20,833 nt of DNA from Oscillospiraceae bacterium (GTDB lineage: Bacteria; Bacillota; Clostridia; Oscillospirales; Oscillospiraceae), in NCBI GenBank assembly GCA_016286595.1, contig JAEETR010000008.1, forward strand, positions 1 to 20,833, read 5' to 3'. Positions 1 to 6,600 of this stretch are shown in pieces (the first letter of the stretch is position 1; every line of letters starts with the position of its first letter). The notes under the pieces were generated by a model that had not been told where the DNA came from, searched no databases, and was given only the letters and a program-made list of their open reading frames with translations. The translations under genes and the position numbers were made by a program.

Positions 1-1692
1 CCCATCGACGAGGCAAGGAAACAGATCAACGATATAGTCGCCGCCGCCTACGACAAGGCAGCGGCTGCCGGCACTCTCCCCGCCGGCTGTCAGCTCACCG
101 GCAGCATAGAAGTACCCAAGGACGCCTCCCTCGGCGACTGGGCCTGCGGTTACGCCATGGCCGCCGCCCGGCAGATGCACATGGCTCCCCGGAAGATAGC
201 CGAGGAGCTTTGCGCCAATATGGAGCTGGAGGGTACCTGCTTCAGCGGCGTAAACGTGGCGGGCGCGGGCTTTATCAACTTCCGGCTGTCCCGCAAATGG
301 TACGCCATGGTGCTCTCCGCCATTGAGGAGTTGGGCGCGGACTACGGCCGTGTCGACGTGGGCAGGGGCGAAAAGGTGATGGTGGAATTCGTCTCCGCCA
401 ATCCCACCGGACCCATGACCATAGGCAACGCCCGGGGCGGCGTTCTGGGTGACACCCTGGCCTCCGTCCTGGATATGGCCGGTTACGACGTGTGGCGCGA
501 GTTCTACGTCAACGACGCCGGCAATCAGGTGGACCTGTTCGGCCGCAGCATCGAGGCCCGGTATCTGCAGCGGTGCCTCGGCGAGGACGCTGTGGAATTC
601 CCCGACGACGGTTACCACGGCGACGACATAAAGGAGCTGGCCGCCCAGCTGTACGAGATGTACGGCGACAAATACGTCAACGCCGACAGCGCCGAGAGGC
701 GGCAGGTCTTCGTTGATTACGGCCTGCCCAGGAACATTGAGGCCATGAAGCGGGATTTGAAGCGTTACCGCATAGATTTCGACCAGTGGTTCCTGGAGAG
801 CTCTCTCCACTCCTCCGGCGCCGTTGCCCGGACGGTGAAGCTGCTGGAGGACGAGGGCCTGACTTACGAGAAGGACGGCGCTCTGTGGCTTGACAACAAG
901 GCCCTCGGCGCCGACAAGGACGAGGTCCTGCGCCGTCAGAACGGCTTTTACACCTATTACGCCGTGGACCTTGCCTATCACCGCAACAAATTCGTTGACC
1001 GGGGCTTCGACCGGGTCATCGACGTGTGGGGCGCCGACCATCACGGTCACGCCATACGCTTCGGCACCACCTGCGCCGGGGCGAAATGCCTGGGCATCGG
1101 CCCTGACAAGCTGGACTTCCTCATCATGCAGATGGTGCGTCTGGTGCGGGACGGCGAGACGGTGAAGGTCTCCAAGCGCACCGGCAAGGCGCTGACGCTG
1201 GCGGACCTGCTGGACGAGATCTCGGTCGACGCCTGCCGTTTCTTCTTCAACGCCAAGCCCGATACCCATCTAGAATTCGATCTCGGTCTGGCGGTCCGTG
1301 AGGACAGCGAGAACCCGGTCTACTACGTGCAGTACGCCCACGCCCGTATATGCTCCCTCATTAAGCTGCTGGCGAAGGACGGCCTCACCGTGAAGAGCGC
1401 CGGCGGCGTGGATCTGTCCCTGCTGACCGACGAGACGGAGACGGAGCTCATAAAGCAGCTGGGCAGTCTTCCCGAGGAGATAGTCATGGCCGCCCGGGAC
1501 TACGACCCCTCCCGCATAAACCGTTACGTCATCGAGCTGGCCGCCCGGTTCCACAAGTTCTACAACACCTGCCGCATCCGCGGCGAGGAGGAGTCCGTCG
1601 CCGCCGCCCGTCTGAAGCTGTGCGACGCGGTGCGCACCGTAATAGCCAACTGTCTGAAGATCATCGGAGTAACGGCTCCGGAGAGCATGTAA
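1..1692 (+). CDS. argS: Arginyl-tRNA synthetase (5' end cut by window edge)
   Basis: Class I aminoacyl-tRNA synthetase that charges tRNA-Arg with arginine in the cytosol. The reading frame is open from base 1, and residues before the first in-frame ATG at 157 (IEVPKDASLGDW) match the ArgS N-terminal Add-1 domain, so the gene begins just upstream of the window; 563 codons are visible, close to full family length. The catalytic core shows SANPTGPMTIGNARGG (codons around 403-441), where the HIGH signature reads TIGN, and a KMSKS-type loop KVSKRTGK (1165-1185). The C-terminal third is the helical DALR anticodon-binding domain, ending in ...KIIGVTAPESM. The gene is convergent with the ribosomal cluster and has its own terminator. 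Identity is certain; only the true start is missing. Confidence 0.97.
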   Translation, partial: PIDEARKQINDIVAAAYDKAAAAGTLPAGCQLTGSIEVPKDASLGDWACGYAMAAARQMHMAPRKIAEELCANMELEGTCFSGVNVAGAGFINFRLSRKWYAMVLSAIEELGADYGRVDVGRGEKVMVEFVSANPTGPMTIGNARGGVLGDTLASVLDMAGYDVWREFYVNDAGNQVDLFGRSIEARYLQRCLGEDAVEFPDDGYHGDDIKELAAQLYEMYGDKYVNADSAERRQVFVDYGLPRNIEAMKRDLKRYRIDFDQWFLESSLHSSGAVARTVKLLEDEGLTYEKDGALWLDNKALGADKDEVLRRQNGFYTYYAVDLAYHRNKFVDRGFDRVIDVWGADHHGHAIRFGTTCAGAKCLGIGPDKLDFLIMQMVRLVRDGETVKVSKRTGKALTLADLLDEISVDACRFFFNAKPDTHLEFDLGLAVREDSENPVYYVQYAHARICSLIKLLAKDGLTVKSAGGVDLSLLTDETETELIKQLGSLPEEIVMAARDYDPSRINRYVIELAARFHKFYNTCRIRGEEESVAAARLKLCDAVRTVIANCLKIIGVTAPESM

Positions 1693-1701
1693 GAAAGTAA
1701 A

Positions 1702-1730
1702 AGCCGGTCCCCTTACGGGGCCGGTTTTTT
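1702..1730 (+). terminator. Intrinsic terminator of argS
   Basis: Ten bases after the argS stop, CCGG-T-CCCC pairs with GGGG-CCGG around a TTAC loop (single bulged T), followed directly by six T residues (1725-1730). This is a standard rho-independent terminator on the + strand. Confidence 0.85.
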
Positions 1731-1732
1731 AC

Positions 1733-1746
1733 GGAGGATATCCTCC
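1733..1746. repeat. 14-bp perfect palindrome GGAGGATATCCTCC
   Basis: A perfect palindrome sits between the argS terminator and the bidirectional terminator. It has no loop, so as RNA it would form only a poor hairpin; as DNA it could be a dimeric protein site. No known operator is recognised, and chance is a reasonable explanation. Confidence 0.35.
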
Positions 1747-1753
1747 CTGCGAT

Positions 1754-1791
1754 AAAAAAAGACTTGGTATCTGCGATACCAAGTCTTTTTT
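1754..1791. terminator. Bidirectional intrinsic terminator between argS and rplQ
   Basis: A perfect 10-bp stem (GACTTGGTAT at 1761-1770 with ATACCAAGTC at 1776-1785) and a 5-nt loop is flanked by seven A on the left and six T on the right, so it can terminate on either strand. It lies 15 nt past the rplQ stop and is the natural end of the leftward ribosomal transcript; it also backs up the argS terminator. Confidence 0.92.
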
Positions 1792-1805
1792 GTTGTCATA
1801 TCAGC

Positions 1806-2147
1806 TCACACAAGCTCGATAACGCCGGTCTCGGCGCCGTCGCCCTTGCGGAACCCGGTTCTGGTCACGCGGGTATAGCCGCCGTTGCGGTCGGCATACG
1901 TCTTGGCCAGCTGGTCGAACACCTTCACGACCACCTCTTCTCTCGTGATGAACGCGAGAGCCTGACGGCGGGAGGCCAGAGTGTTCTTCTTACCGAGGGT
2001 TATCATCTTCTCGGCCAGGGGCGCGATCTCGGAAGCTCTGGTAAAGGTGGTCTCCATTCTTCCCTTGTCCAGGAAATCAGTGACCTGCTGCCGGAGCATA
2101 GCCATGCGCTGATCGGTAGTCTTGCCGAGCTTTCTGGTTCCAGGCAT
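1806..2147 (-). CDS. rplQ: 50S ribosomal protein L17
   Basis: Large-subunit protein near the peptide exit tunnel. The 113 residues are full length for the short bacterial L17; the N-terminus MPGTRKLGKTTDQRMAMLR and the later YTRVTRTGFRKGD segment are typical (family usually has R-L-G-R in place of R-K-L-G-K). It is the last gene of the leftward cluster. Its AGGAGG ribosome binding site, 7 nt before the ATG, overlaps the rpoA stop codon (TAAGGAGG), so translation is probably coupled to rpoA. A bidirectional terminator follows. Confidence 0.97.
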   Translation of the reverse strand: MPGTRKLGKTTDQRMAMLRQQVTDFLDKGRMETTFTRASEIAPLAEKMITLGKKNTLASRRQALAFITREEVVVKVFDQLAKTYADRNGGYTRVTRTGFRKGDGAETGVIELV

Positions 2148-2159
2148 ATTTCTTCCTCC

Positions 2160-3113
2160 TTACTTGCTGTCGTCCTCTTTGGCGAGGGACAGTCCCATCA
2201 TGGCGAGCTTGTTCTCTACCTCCTCCAGGGACTTGTGACCGAGGTTACGCACCTTGATCATCTCTTCCTGGGTCTTGGAGATGAGATCCTCCACCGTGTT
2301 GATGTTGGCACGCTTGAGGCAGTTGAAGCTTCTCACGCTCAGGTCAAGCTCCTCGATGGTCATCTCAAGGACCTTGTCCCGGGTGGTCTCGCTCTTCTCC
2401 ACCACGGTCGACTTGGAGCTGATGGAGTCGGACAGGTTGGTGAACAGGGTGAAGTGGTCGCAAAGGATCTTCGCGCCCAGGCTCACGGCGTCACGGGCAG
2501 AAATGGTCCCGTCAGTCCAGACCTCCAGGGTCAGCTTGTCGAAGTCGGTCATATTGCCGACGCGTGTGTTCTCAACGGTATAATTGACCTTGAGAACGGG
2601 TGTATATATGGAGTCTATCGGTATTACGCCGATGACCGGCTGGGTCAGCTTGTTCCTGTCGGCAGGGACGTAGCCTCTGCCGTGGCTCCAGGTCAGCTCC
2701 ATGTGAAGCTGTGCGTCCTGACCGAGGGTGGCGATATGGAAATCGGGGTTGAGGATCTCCACCTCGCCGTCAGCCTTTATATCTCCCGCGGTGACCTCGC
2801 AGGGGCCGGTGGCCTTGAGATAGACCGTTTTCTCGCCCTCGCTGTACAGCTTGGCGATGATGCCCTTGAGGTTGAGGATTATCTCGGTAACGTCCTCCTT
2901 CACGCCGGGGATCGAGGTGAATTCATGCTGAACACCGTCGATCTTCACCGAGGTGATGGCAGTGCCGGGGAGGGACGAGAGAAGGATCCTGCGCAGAGAG
3001 TTTCCCAAAGTCACGCCGTAGCCTCTCTCGAGGGGCTCAACGACGTACTTGCCGTAGGTGTTATCGTCCAGCGTTTCGATGCATTCGATACGCGGTTTCT
3101 CTATTTCAATCAA
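2160..3113 (-). CDS. rpoA: RNA polymerase alpha subunit
   Basis: Alpha subunit, whose N-terminal domain dimerises and nucleates core assembly and whose C-terminal domain contacts UP-element DNA and activators. It has 317 residues, the usual length. The NTD includes YVVEPLERGYGVTLGNSLRRILLSS at residues 23-47, and the CTD includes VRSFNCLKRANINTVEDL and KVRNLGHKSLEEV. The start is TTG at 3111-3113: there is no upstream in-frame ATG, a TAG stop lies two codons before it, and a strong AAGGAGGG sits 9 nt upstream. It is preceded by a 113-nt spacer with two GC hairpins, unusual in this compact cluster, and followed 12 nt later by rplQ. Confidence 0.98.
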   Translation of the reverse strand: MIEIEKPRIECIETLDDNTYGKYVVEPLERGYGVTLGNSLRRILLSSLPGTAITSVKIDGVQHEFTSIPGVKEDVTEIILNLKGIIAKLYSEGEKTVYLKATGPCEVTAGDIKADGEVEILNPDFHIATLGQDAQLHMELTWSHGRGYVPADRNKLTQPVIGVIPIDSIYTPVLKVNYTVENTRVGNMTDFDKLTLEVWTDGTISARDAVSLGAKILCDHFTLFTNLSDSISSKSTVVEKSETTRDKVLEMTIEELDLSVRSFNCLKRANINTVEDLISKTQEEMIKVRNLGHKSLEEVENKLAMMGLSLAKEDDSK

Positions 3114-3226
3114 AAACTAATACCCTCCTTCTTAAGTCGGCGCGAACGCGCCATCGTTTATACAGCTTACCGATTATGAGGGCCGAAGGCCGGGCAATAC
3201 GGAAAACCGCACCGCTTGTTGGCCTT
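3114..3226 (-). promoter_or_regulatory. rpsD-rpoA spacer with two GC-rich hairpins
   Basis: This 113-nt non-coding spacer is long for the cluster. On the transcript strand it can form a small GGCC-TTC-GGCC hairpin (3181-3191) and a strong GGCGC-GTTC-GCGCC hairpin (3139-3152) whose foot is 8 nt upstream of the rpoA ribosome binding site. A TGTATAAA -10-like element lies between them, but no matching -35 is visible, so I do not call a promoter. A role in processing or translational control of rpoA is inference. Confidence 0.4.
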
Positions 3227-3826
3227 TTATTTGGAATAGAGCTCGACGATCAGGTGCTCCTCGATGGGCAGGTCGATGTCCTCTCTGGCGGGCATATCGG
3301 TAATGCGGGCGGAGAGATTGGCCACATCGGTCTCGATCCATCTGGGAGAGGCGGCAAAGGCGCCCTCTTCCTTGACGTTCTTGAACTTGGTGGTGTTGCG
3401 GCTGGCCTCCTTGACGGCGACGACGTCGCCGGGCTTGACCAGGTAAGAGGGGATGTTCACCGGGCGGCCGTTCACGGTGAAATGGCCGTGGTTGACAGCC
3501 TGACGGGCGTCGCGGCGGGTAGAGCAGAAGCCCATGCGGTACACGACGTTGTCAAGACGGCGCTCGATGAGGATGAGCAGGTTCTCGCCGGTCTGGCCGG
3601 GGTTCTTGAGGGCCTTCTCATAATAGCCGCGGAACTGTCTTTCAAGTATGCCGTAGACGAACTTGACCTTCTGCTTCTCGTTCATCTGGGTGGCGTACTC
3701 GCTCTGCTTTCTTCTCATCTGTCCCTTGGGGTTGCGGTTGGTGGTCTTCTTGGCGTAACCCATGGCGGCAGGAGAGATATTCAACGCCTTGCAGCGCTTG
3801 GCCACAGGCTGAGTATTTTTTGCCAT
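3227..3826 (-). CDS. rpsD: 30S ribosomal protein S4 (zinc-free form)
   Basis: Primary 16S rRNA binding protein that nucleates 30S assembly and lines the mRNA entry site. It has 199 residues; the S4 RNA-binding domain covers roughly residues 88-150 (RRLDNVVYRMGFCSTRRDARQ and VNHGHFTVNGRPVNIPSY). The N-terminus MAKNTQPVAKRCKALN lacks the CxxC zinc pairs of the zinc-binding S4 type. Start ATG has AAGGAGG 8-9 nt upstream. Location between rpsK and rpoA is typical of Clostridia; in Bacillus rpsD is elsewhere. Confidence 0.97.
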   Translation of the reverse strand: MAKNTQPVAKRCKALNISPAAMGYAKKTTNRNPKGQMRRKQSEYATQMNEKQKVKFVYGILERQFRGYYEKALKNPGQTGENLLILIERRLDNVVYRMGFCSTRRDARQAVNHGHFTVNGRPVNIPSYLVKPGDVVAVKEASRNTTKFKNVKEEGAFAASPRWIETDVANLSARITDMPAREDIDLPIEEHLIVELYSK

Positions 3827-3843
3827 CTGTTTAACCTCCTTCT

Positions 3844-4239
3844 TTAGACGCGGCGGCGCTTCGGGGGACGGCAGCCGTTATGAGCGATGGGGGTCACGTC
3901 CTTGATCATGGTGACCTCCAGGCCCGCGGTCTGCAGAGCCCTGATGGCTGCCTCACGTCCCGAACCGGGACCTCTGACGTAGACCTCGACGGTCTTCAGT
4001 CCGTGCTCCATGGCGGCTCTGGCCGCAGTCTCGGACGCGGTCTGGGCGGCGAAGGGAGTGGATTTACGGCTTCCGCGGAAGCCCATGCCGCCGGCGGACG
4101 CCCAGGAGATGGCGTTGCCCGCGGTGTCGGTGATGGTGACCATAGTGTTGTTGAAGGAAGAACTGATATGCACCTGGCCCTTTTCGATATTCTTGCGCTC
4201 ACGGCGCTTGGTCCTGACGACCTTCTTAGCAGCTGGCAT
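3844..4239 (-). CDS. rpsK: 30S ribosomal protein S11
   Basis: Platform protein of the small subunit that helps shape the E-site mRNA path. 131 residues, standard length, with GQVHISSSFNNTMVTITD, SAGGMGFRGSRKSTPFAAQ, VRGPGSGREAAIRAL and the C-terminal DVTPIAHNGCRPPKRRRV all diagnostic. AAGGAGG precedes the ATG. It sits 14 nt after rpsM and 17 nt before rpsD. Confidence 0.98.
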   Translation of the reverse strand: MPAAKKVVRTKRRERKNIEKGQVHISSSFNNTMVTITDTAGNAISWASAGGMGFRGSRKSTPFAAQTASETAARAAMEHGLKTVEVYVRGPGSGREAAIRALQTAGLEVTMIKDVTPIAHNGCRPPKRRRV

Positions 4240-4253
4240 TTACGTGTCCCTCC

Positions 4254-4622
4254 TTACTTCTTCTTATTCGCGATGGTGTGCTTCGGACCCTTGCGGGTGC
4301 GGGCGTTGGTCTTGGACCGCTGGCCGCGAACCGGCAGACCCTTTCTGTGGCGTACGCCGCGATAGGAGCCGATTTCCTGAAGTCTCTTGATATCCATAGC
4401 CACGGTGCGGCGCAGATCGCCCTCCACCATGTAGCTTCTGTCGATGCAGTCACGAAGCAGTGCTTCCTGCTCCTCGGTGAGATCCCGGACGCGGGTGTCG
4501 GGATTGATACCGGTCTCCTCAAGGATCTTCTTGGCGCTGGTACGGCCTATGCCATAGACATAGGTAAGGCCAATCTCTATCCTCTTGTCACGCGGCAGGT
4601 CAACACCGGATATACGTGCCAT
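4254..4622 (-). CDS. rpsM: 30S ribosomal protein S13
   Basis: Head protein of the small subunit that contacts the P-site tRNA and forms the B1 bridges to L5/L31. 122 residues: MARISGVDLPRDKRIEIGLTY start, helix-two-turn-helix region, SYRGVRHRKGLPVRGQR, and basic tail ARTRKGPKHTIANKKK. The ribosome binding site is weaker than its neighbours: the only purine-rich match (AAAGGA) lies about 14 nt upstream of the ATG. A 59-nt gap separates it from rpmJ. Confidence 0.97.
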   Translation of the reverse strand: MARISGVDLPRDKRIEIGLTYVYGIGRTSAKKILEETGINPDTRVRDLTEEQEALLRDCIDRSYMVEGDLRRTVAMDIKRLQEIGSYRGVRHRKGLPVRGQRSKTNARTRKGPKHTIANKKK

Positions 4623-4681
4623 ACTTTATAAATCATTCCTTTCGTAATGTCGTCTTGCGCCATGAACCGGCGCGCGGAAAT

Positions 4682-4795
4682 TCAGCCCTGTCTCTGTTTA
4701 TGCTTGGGGTTCTCGCAGATTACCATGACCCGGCCCTTGCGCTTGATGACCTTGCACTTTTCGCACATGGGCTTGACCGAAGGCCTGACTTTCAT
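4682..4795 (-). CDS. rpmJ: 50S ribosomal protein L36 (zinc-binding form)
   Basis: Smallest ribosomal protein, 37 residues. Reading the minus strand from ATG at 4793-4795 to TGA at 4682-4684 gives MKVRPSVKPMCEKCKVIKRK followed by GRVMVICENPKHKQRQG, essentially the universal L36 sequence. The C-x2-C ... C-x4-H zinc ligands (C11, C14, C27, H32) are intact, so this is the zinc-dependent paralogue type. A GGAAGG ribosome binding site precedes it. It lies between infA and rpsM as in most Firmicutes. Confidence 0.97.
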   Translation of the reverse strand: MKVRPSVKPMCEKCKVIKRKGRVMVICENPKHKQRQG

Positions 4796-4814
4796 ATTAA
4801 CCTTCCTTTCATAA

Positions 4815-4842
4815 AACGGGAAAGACCAGAAGTTCTTTCGTT
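4815..4842 (-). other. Small hairpin between infA and rpmJ
   Basis: In the 58-nt infA-rpmJ gap the transcript can pair GAAAGA with TCTTTC around an 8-nt loop, with a short AAC/GTT extension. There is no U-run after it on the transcript strand. Function unknown; it may only space the two genes. Confidence 0.3.
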
Positions 4843-4853
4843 GTTTCCGCTCC

Positions 4854-5072
4854 TTATTTGGAGCGCCAAGTTATTCTGCCCCGGGTCAGGTCGTAGGGGC
4901 TCATCTGCACCGTGACCTTGTCGCCGGGAAGTATCCTGATGAAGTTCATTCTGAGCTTGCCGGAAATATGCGCCAGAATTATGTGTCCTCCGCCGATATC
5001 CACGTTGAACATCGTGTTGGGCAGGGACTCCACGACTGTGCCTTCCAGCTCTATTACATCGTCTTTTGCCAT
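4854..5072 (-). CDS. infA: Translation initiation factor IF-1
   Basis: OB-fold factor that occupies the 30S A site during initiation. 72 residues, exactly the usual size, with MAKDDVIELEGTVVESLPN, HISGKLRMNFIRILPGDKV and SPYDLTRGRITWRSK. A clean TAAGGAGG lies 8 nt upstream of the ATG. It is separated from map by 115 nt, where many Firmicutes carry a small KOW-domain gene that is absent here. Confidence 0.98.
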   Translation of the reverse strand: MAKDDVIELEGTVVESLPNTMFNVDIGGGHIILAHISGKLRMNFIRILPGDKVTVQMSPYDLTRGRITWRSK

Positions 5073-5187
5073 GAACGCATACCTCCTTATCCCGTTATAG
5101 CGCCGGGATTCGCACCGGCCTTGAAATTGAACATACTGGAAATTCTTGTCGTCACACGGACGGCGTCGTATGAGCTTTTTCTCATCG
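5073..5187 (-). other. map-infA spacer, no gene seen
   Basis: This 115-nt gap has no ORF. On the transcript it offers a hairpin ATGAG/CTCAT just after the map stop and a second one, GCCGG/CCGGC with an 8-nt loop (5102-5119), shortly before the infA ribosome binding site. A TATAAC element at the base of the second hairpin has no -35 partner. I see no convincing promoter or terminator. Confidence 0.4.
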
Positions 5188-5940
5188 TCACCCTCCGGTC
5201 CGCGTGAGGATCACAGGTTCGGAATCCGTGATGACTATGGAGTTTTCGTAGTGGGCCGCCAGGGAGCCGTCCACCGTTTTGACGGTCCAGCCGTCGCTCA
5301 GGACCTTTATGGCCCAGTCGCCGGCGCAGACCATGGGTTCCACGGCGATGGTCATGCCCTTTACGAGCCTGGGTCCGTGGCCCGGTCTGCCGAAGTTCGG
5401 CACCTCCGGGTCCTCGTGCATCTTCGAGCCGACGCCGTGGCCCACGTAGTCCCGGACAACGGAAAACCCGTTGGCCTCGACGTACTGCTGGACCGCGTGG
5501 CCGATGTCCGACACGCGATATCCGGCCCGGGCATATTTCATGCCCTCCCAGAAGCTCTCCTCCGTCACACGGATGAGCCTTTCGGCCTCCTGTGAGATCT
5601 TCCCCGCGGCGAAGGTCGCCGCGCAGTCACCCACGTATCCGTCCTTTGTGGCGCCAACGTCTATGCTGACGATGTCGCCCTCCTGAATCACGCGGCTGTC
5701 AGGAATGCCGTGTATCACCACGTCGTTGATGGAAATGCACACCGACGCGGGATACCCGCCGTACCCCAGGAACGTGGGATAGGCGCCGCGGGACACGATG
5801 TAATCGTGCACTGCTTTATCTATTTCAAGGGTTGTTACGCCGGGGGACACCATTTTTCCCGCCAGAGAGCGGGCCGCCGCGGTAATCTCCCCCGCCGCGC
5901 GCATGAGGTCGATTTCTTTTGGGGTCTTGACGCGGATCAT
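5188..5940 (-). CDS. map: Methionine aminopeptidase, type I
   Basis: Removes N-terminal methionine from nascent proteins. From ATG at 5938-5940 the product is 250 residues with the five dinuclear metal ligands in place: D94 and D105 (SIDVGATKDGYVGD), H168 (GHGVGSKMHEDP), E201 (VEPMV) and E232 (YENS), plus substrate H77 (IHGIP). A TTG 12 nt further upstream (5950-5952) is in frame and would overlap the adk stop, adding four residues. I prefer the ATG because MIRVKTPKEIDLMRAAG aligns with the usual family start, though the ribosome binding site (GGGGA, 13 nt away) is weak for it. It follows adk after 4 nt, so coupling is likely. Confidence 0.95.
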   Translation of the reverse strand: MIRVKTPKEIDLMRAAGEITAAARSLAGKMVSPGVTTLEIDKAVHDYIVSRGAYPTFLGYGGYPASVCISINDVVIHGIPDSRVIQEGDIVSIDVGATKDGYVGDCAATFAAGKISQEAERLIRVTEESFWEGMKYARAGYRVSDIGHAVQQYVEANGFSVVRDYVGHGVGSKMHEDPEVPNFGRPGHGPRLVKGMTIAVEPMVCAGDWAIKVLSDGWTVKTVDGSLAAHYENSIVITDSEPVILTRTGG

Positions 5941-5944
5941 ATTC

Positions 5945-6580
5945 TCAGTCAATCCCCAGTGCCTTGCACACCAGCTCGCCGGTCTCGGCCACGGAGCTGG
6001 TCTCGGGAACGGAGACCTTCACGACCTTATCGCCGTAATACTCGATAAGGGGCTCGGTCTGGCTGTGATAGACGGCCAGCCGGTCTCTGACCGTTTCCGG
6101 CTTGTCGTCCGCTCTCACCACCAGCTCTCCGCCGCACAGGTCGCATATACCCTCGACCCTGGGCGGCTTCGAGATGATGTGATAAACTGCTGAACATTTG
6201 GAGCAGGTCCTTCTTCCGGTCATGCGGCGCTCGATAACGTCGTCCGCCACGTCGATGAGAAGCACCTTGTCAACGGTGATGCCGTTGGCCTCAAGCATTT
6301 CTGCCTGAGCTGCGTTTCTGGGTACGCCGTCAAGGATGTAACCGTTGGCACAGTCGTCCCTGGCGGTGCGCTCGGCCATGATGCCGATTATCACGTCGTC
6401 AGGCACCAGCAGGCCCTTGTCCATAAAGTCCTTGGCCTTCAGCCCGACGGGCGTAGCGTTTCTTACGGCTTCTCTGAGGATGTTGCCGGTGGAAATGATG
6501 GGAATGCCCAGCTTTGCGGTGAGCATTTCGCCCTGGGTGCCTTTGCCGGCACCGGGAGCGCCCAAAAGAACAAGCTTCAA
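5945..6580 (-). CDS. adk: Adenylate kinase, zinc-lid form
   Basis: Interconverts ATP + AMP and 2 ADP. I choose TTG at 6578-6580, giving 211 residues beginning MKLVLLGAPGAGKGTQ: GGAGG lies 8 nt upstream, whereas the upstream in-frame GTG (6587-6589) overlaps that ribosome binding site. P-loop GAPGAGKGT is at 7-15, the AMP site includes LDGVPRNAAQ (83-92; usually LDGFPRT), and the long LID carries four zinc cysteines (C126, C129, C146, C149), typical of Gram-positive Adk. It lies between secY and map. Confidence 0.96.
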   Translation of the reverse strand: MKLVLLGAPGAGKGTQGEMLTAKLGIPIISTGNILREAVRNATPVGLKAKDFMDKGLLVPDDVIIGIMAERTARDDCANGYILDGVPRNAAQAEMLEANGITVDKVLLIDVADDVIERRMTGRRTCSKCSAVYHIISKPPRVEGICDLCGGELVVRADDKPETVRDRLAVYHSQTEPLIEYYGDKVVKVSVPETSSVAETGELVCKALGID

Positions 6581-6600
6581 AGTCAGCACCTCCGTTTTGA

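Noticed and set aside
1764..3179. Very long open frame on the + strand opposite rplQ and rpoA (471 codons), and similar long frames opposite rpsD, rpsE, rplB and rplC
   Set aside because: These are antisense shadows created by high GC and biased codon use in strongly recognised ribosomal genes; they lack plausible ribosome binding sites and show low-complexity composition.
5102..5119. A sequence on the minus strand resembling a tRNA T-arm (GCCGG-TGCGAATC-CCGGC)
   Set aside because: No acceptor, D or anticodon arms surround it, and the infA start follows within about 30 nt, so it is only a hairpin.
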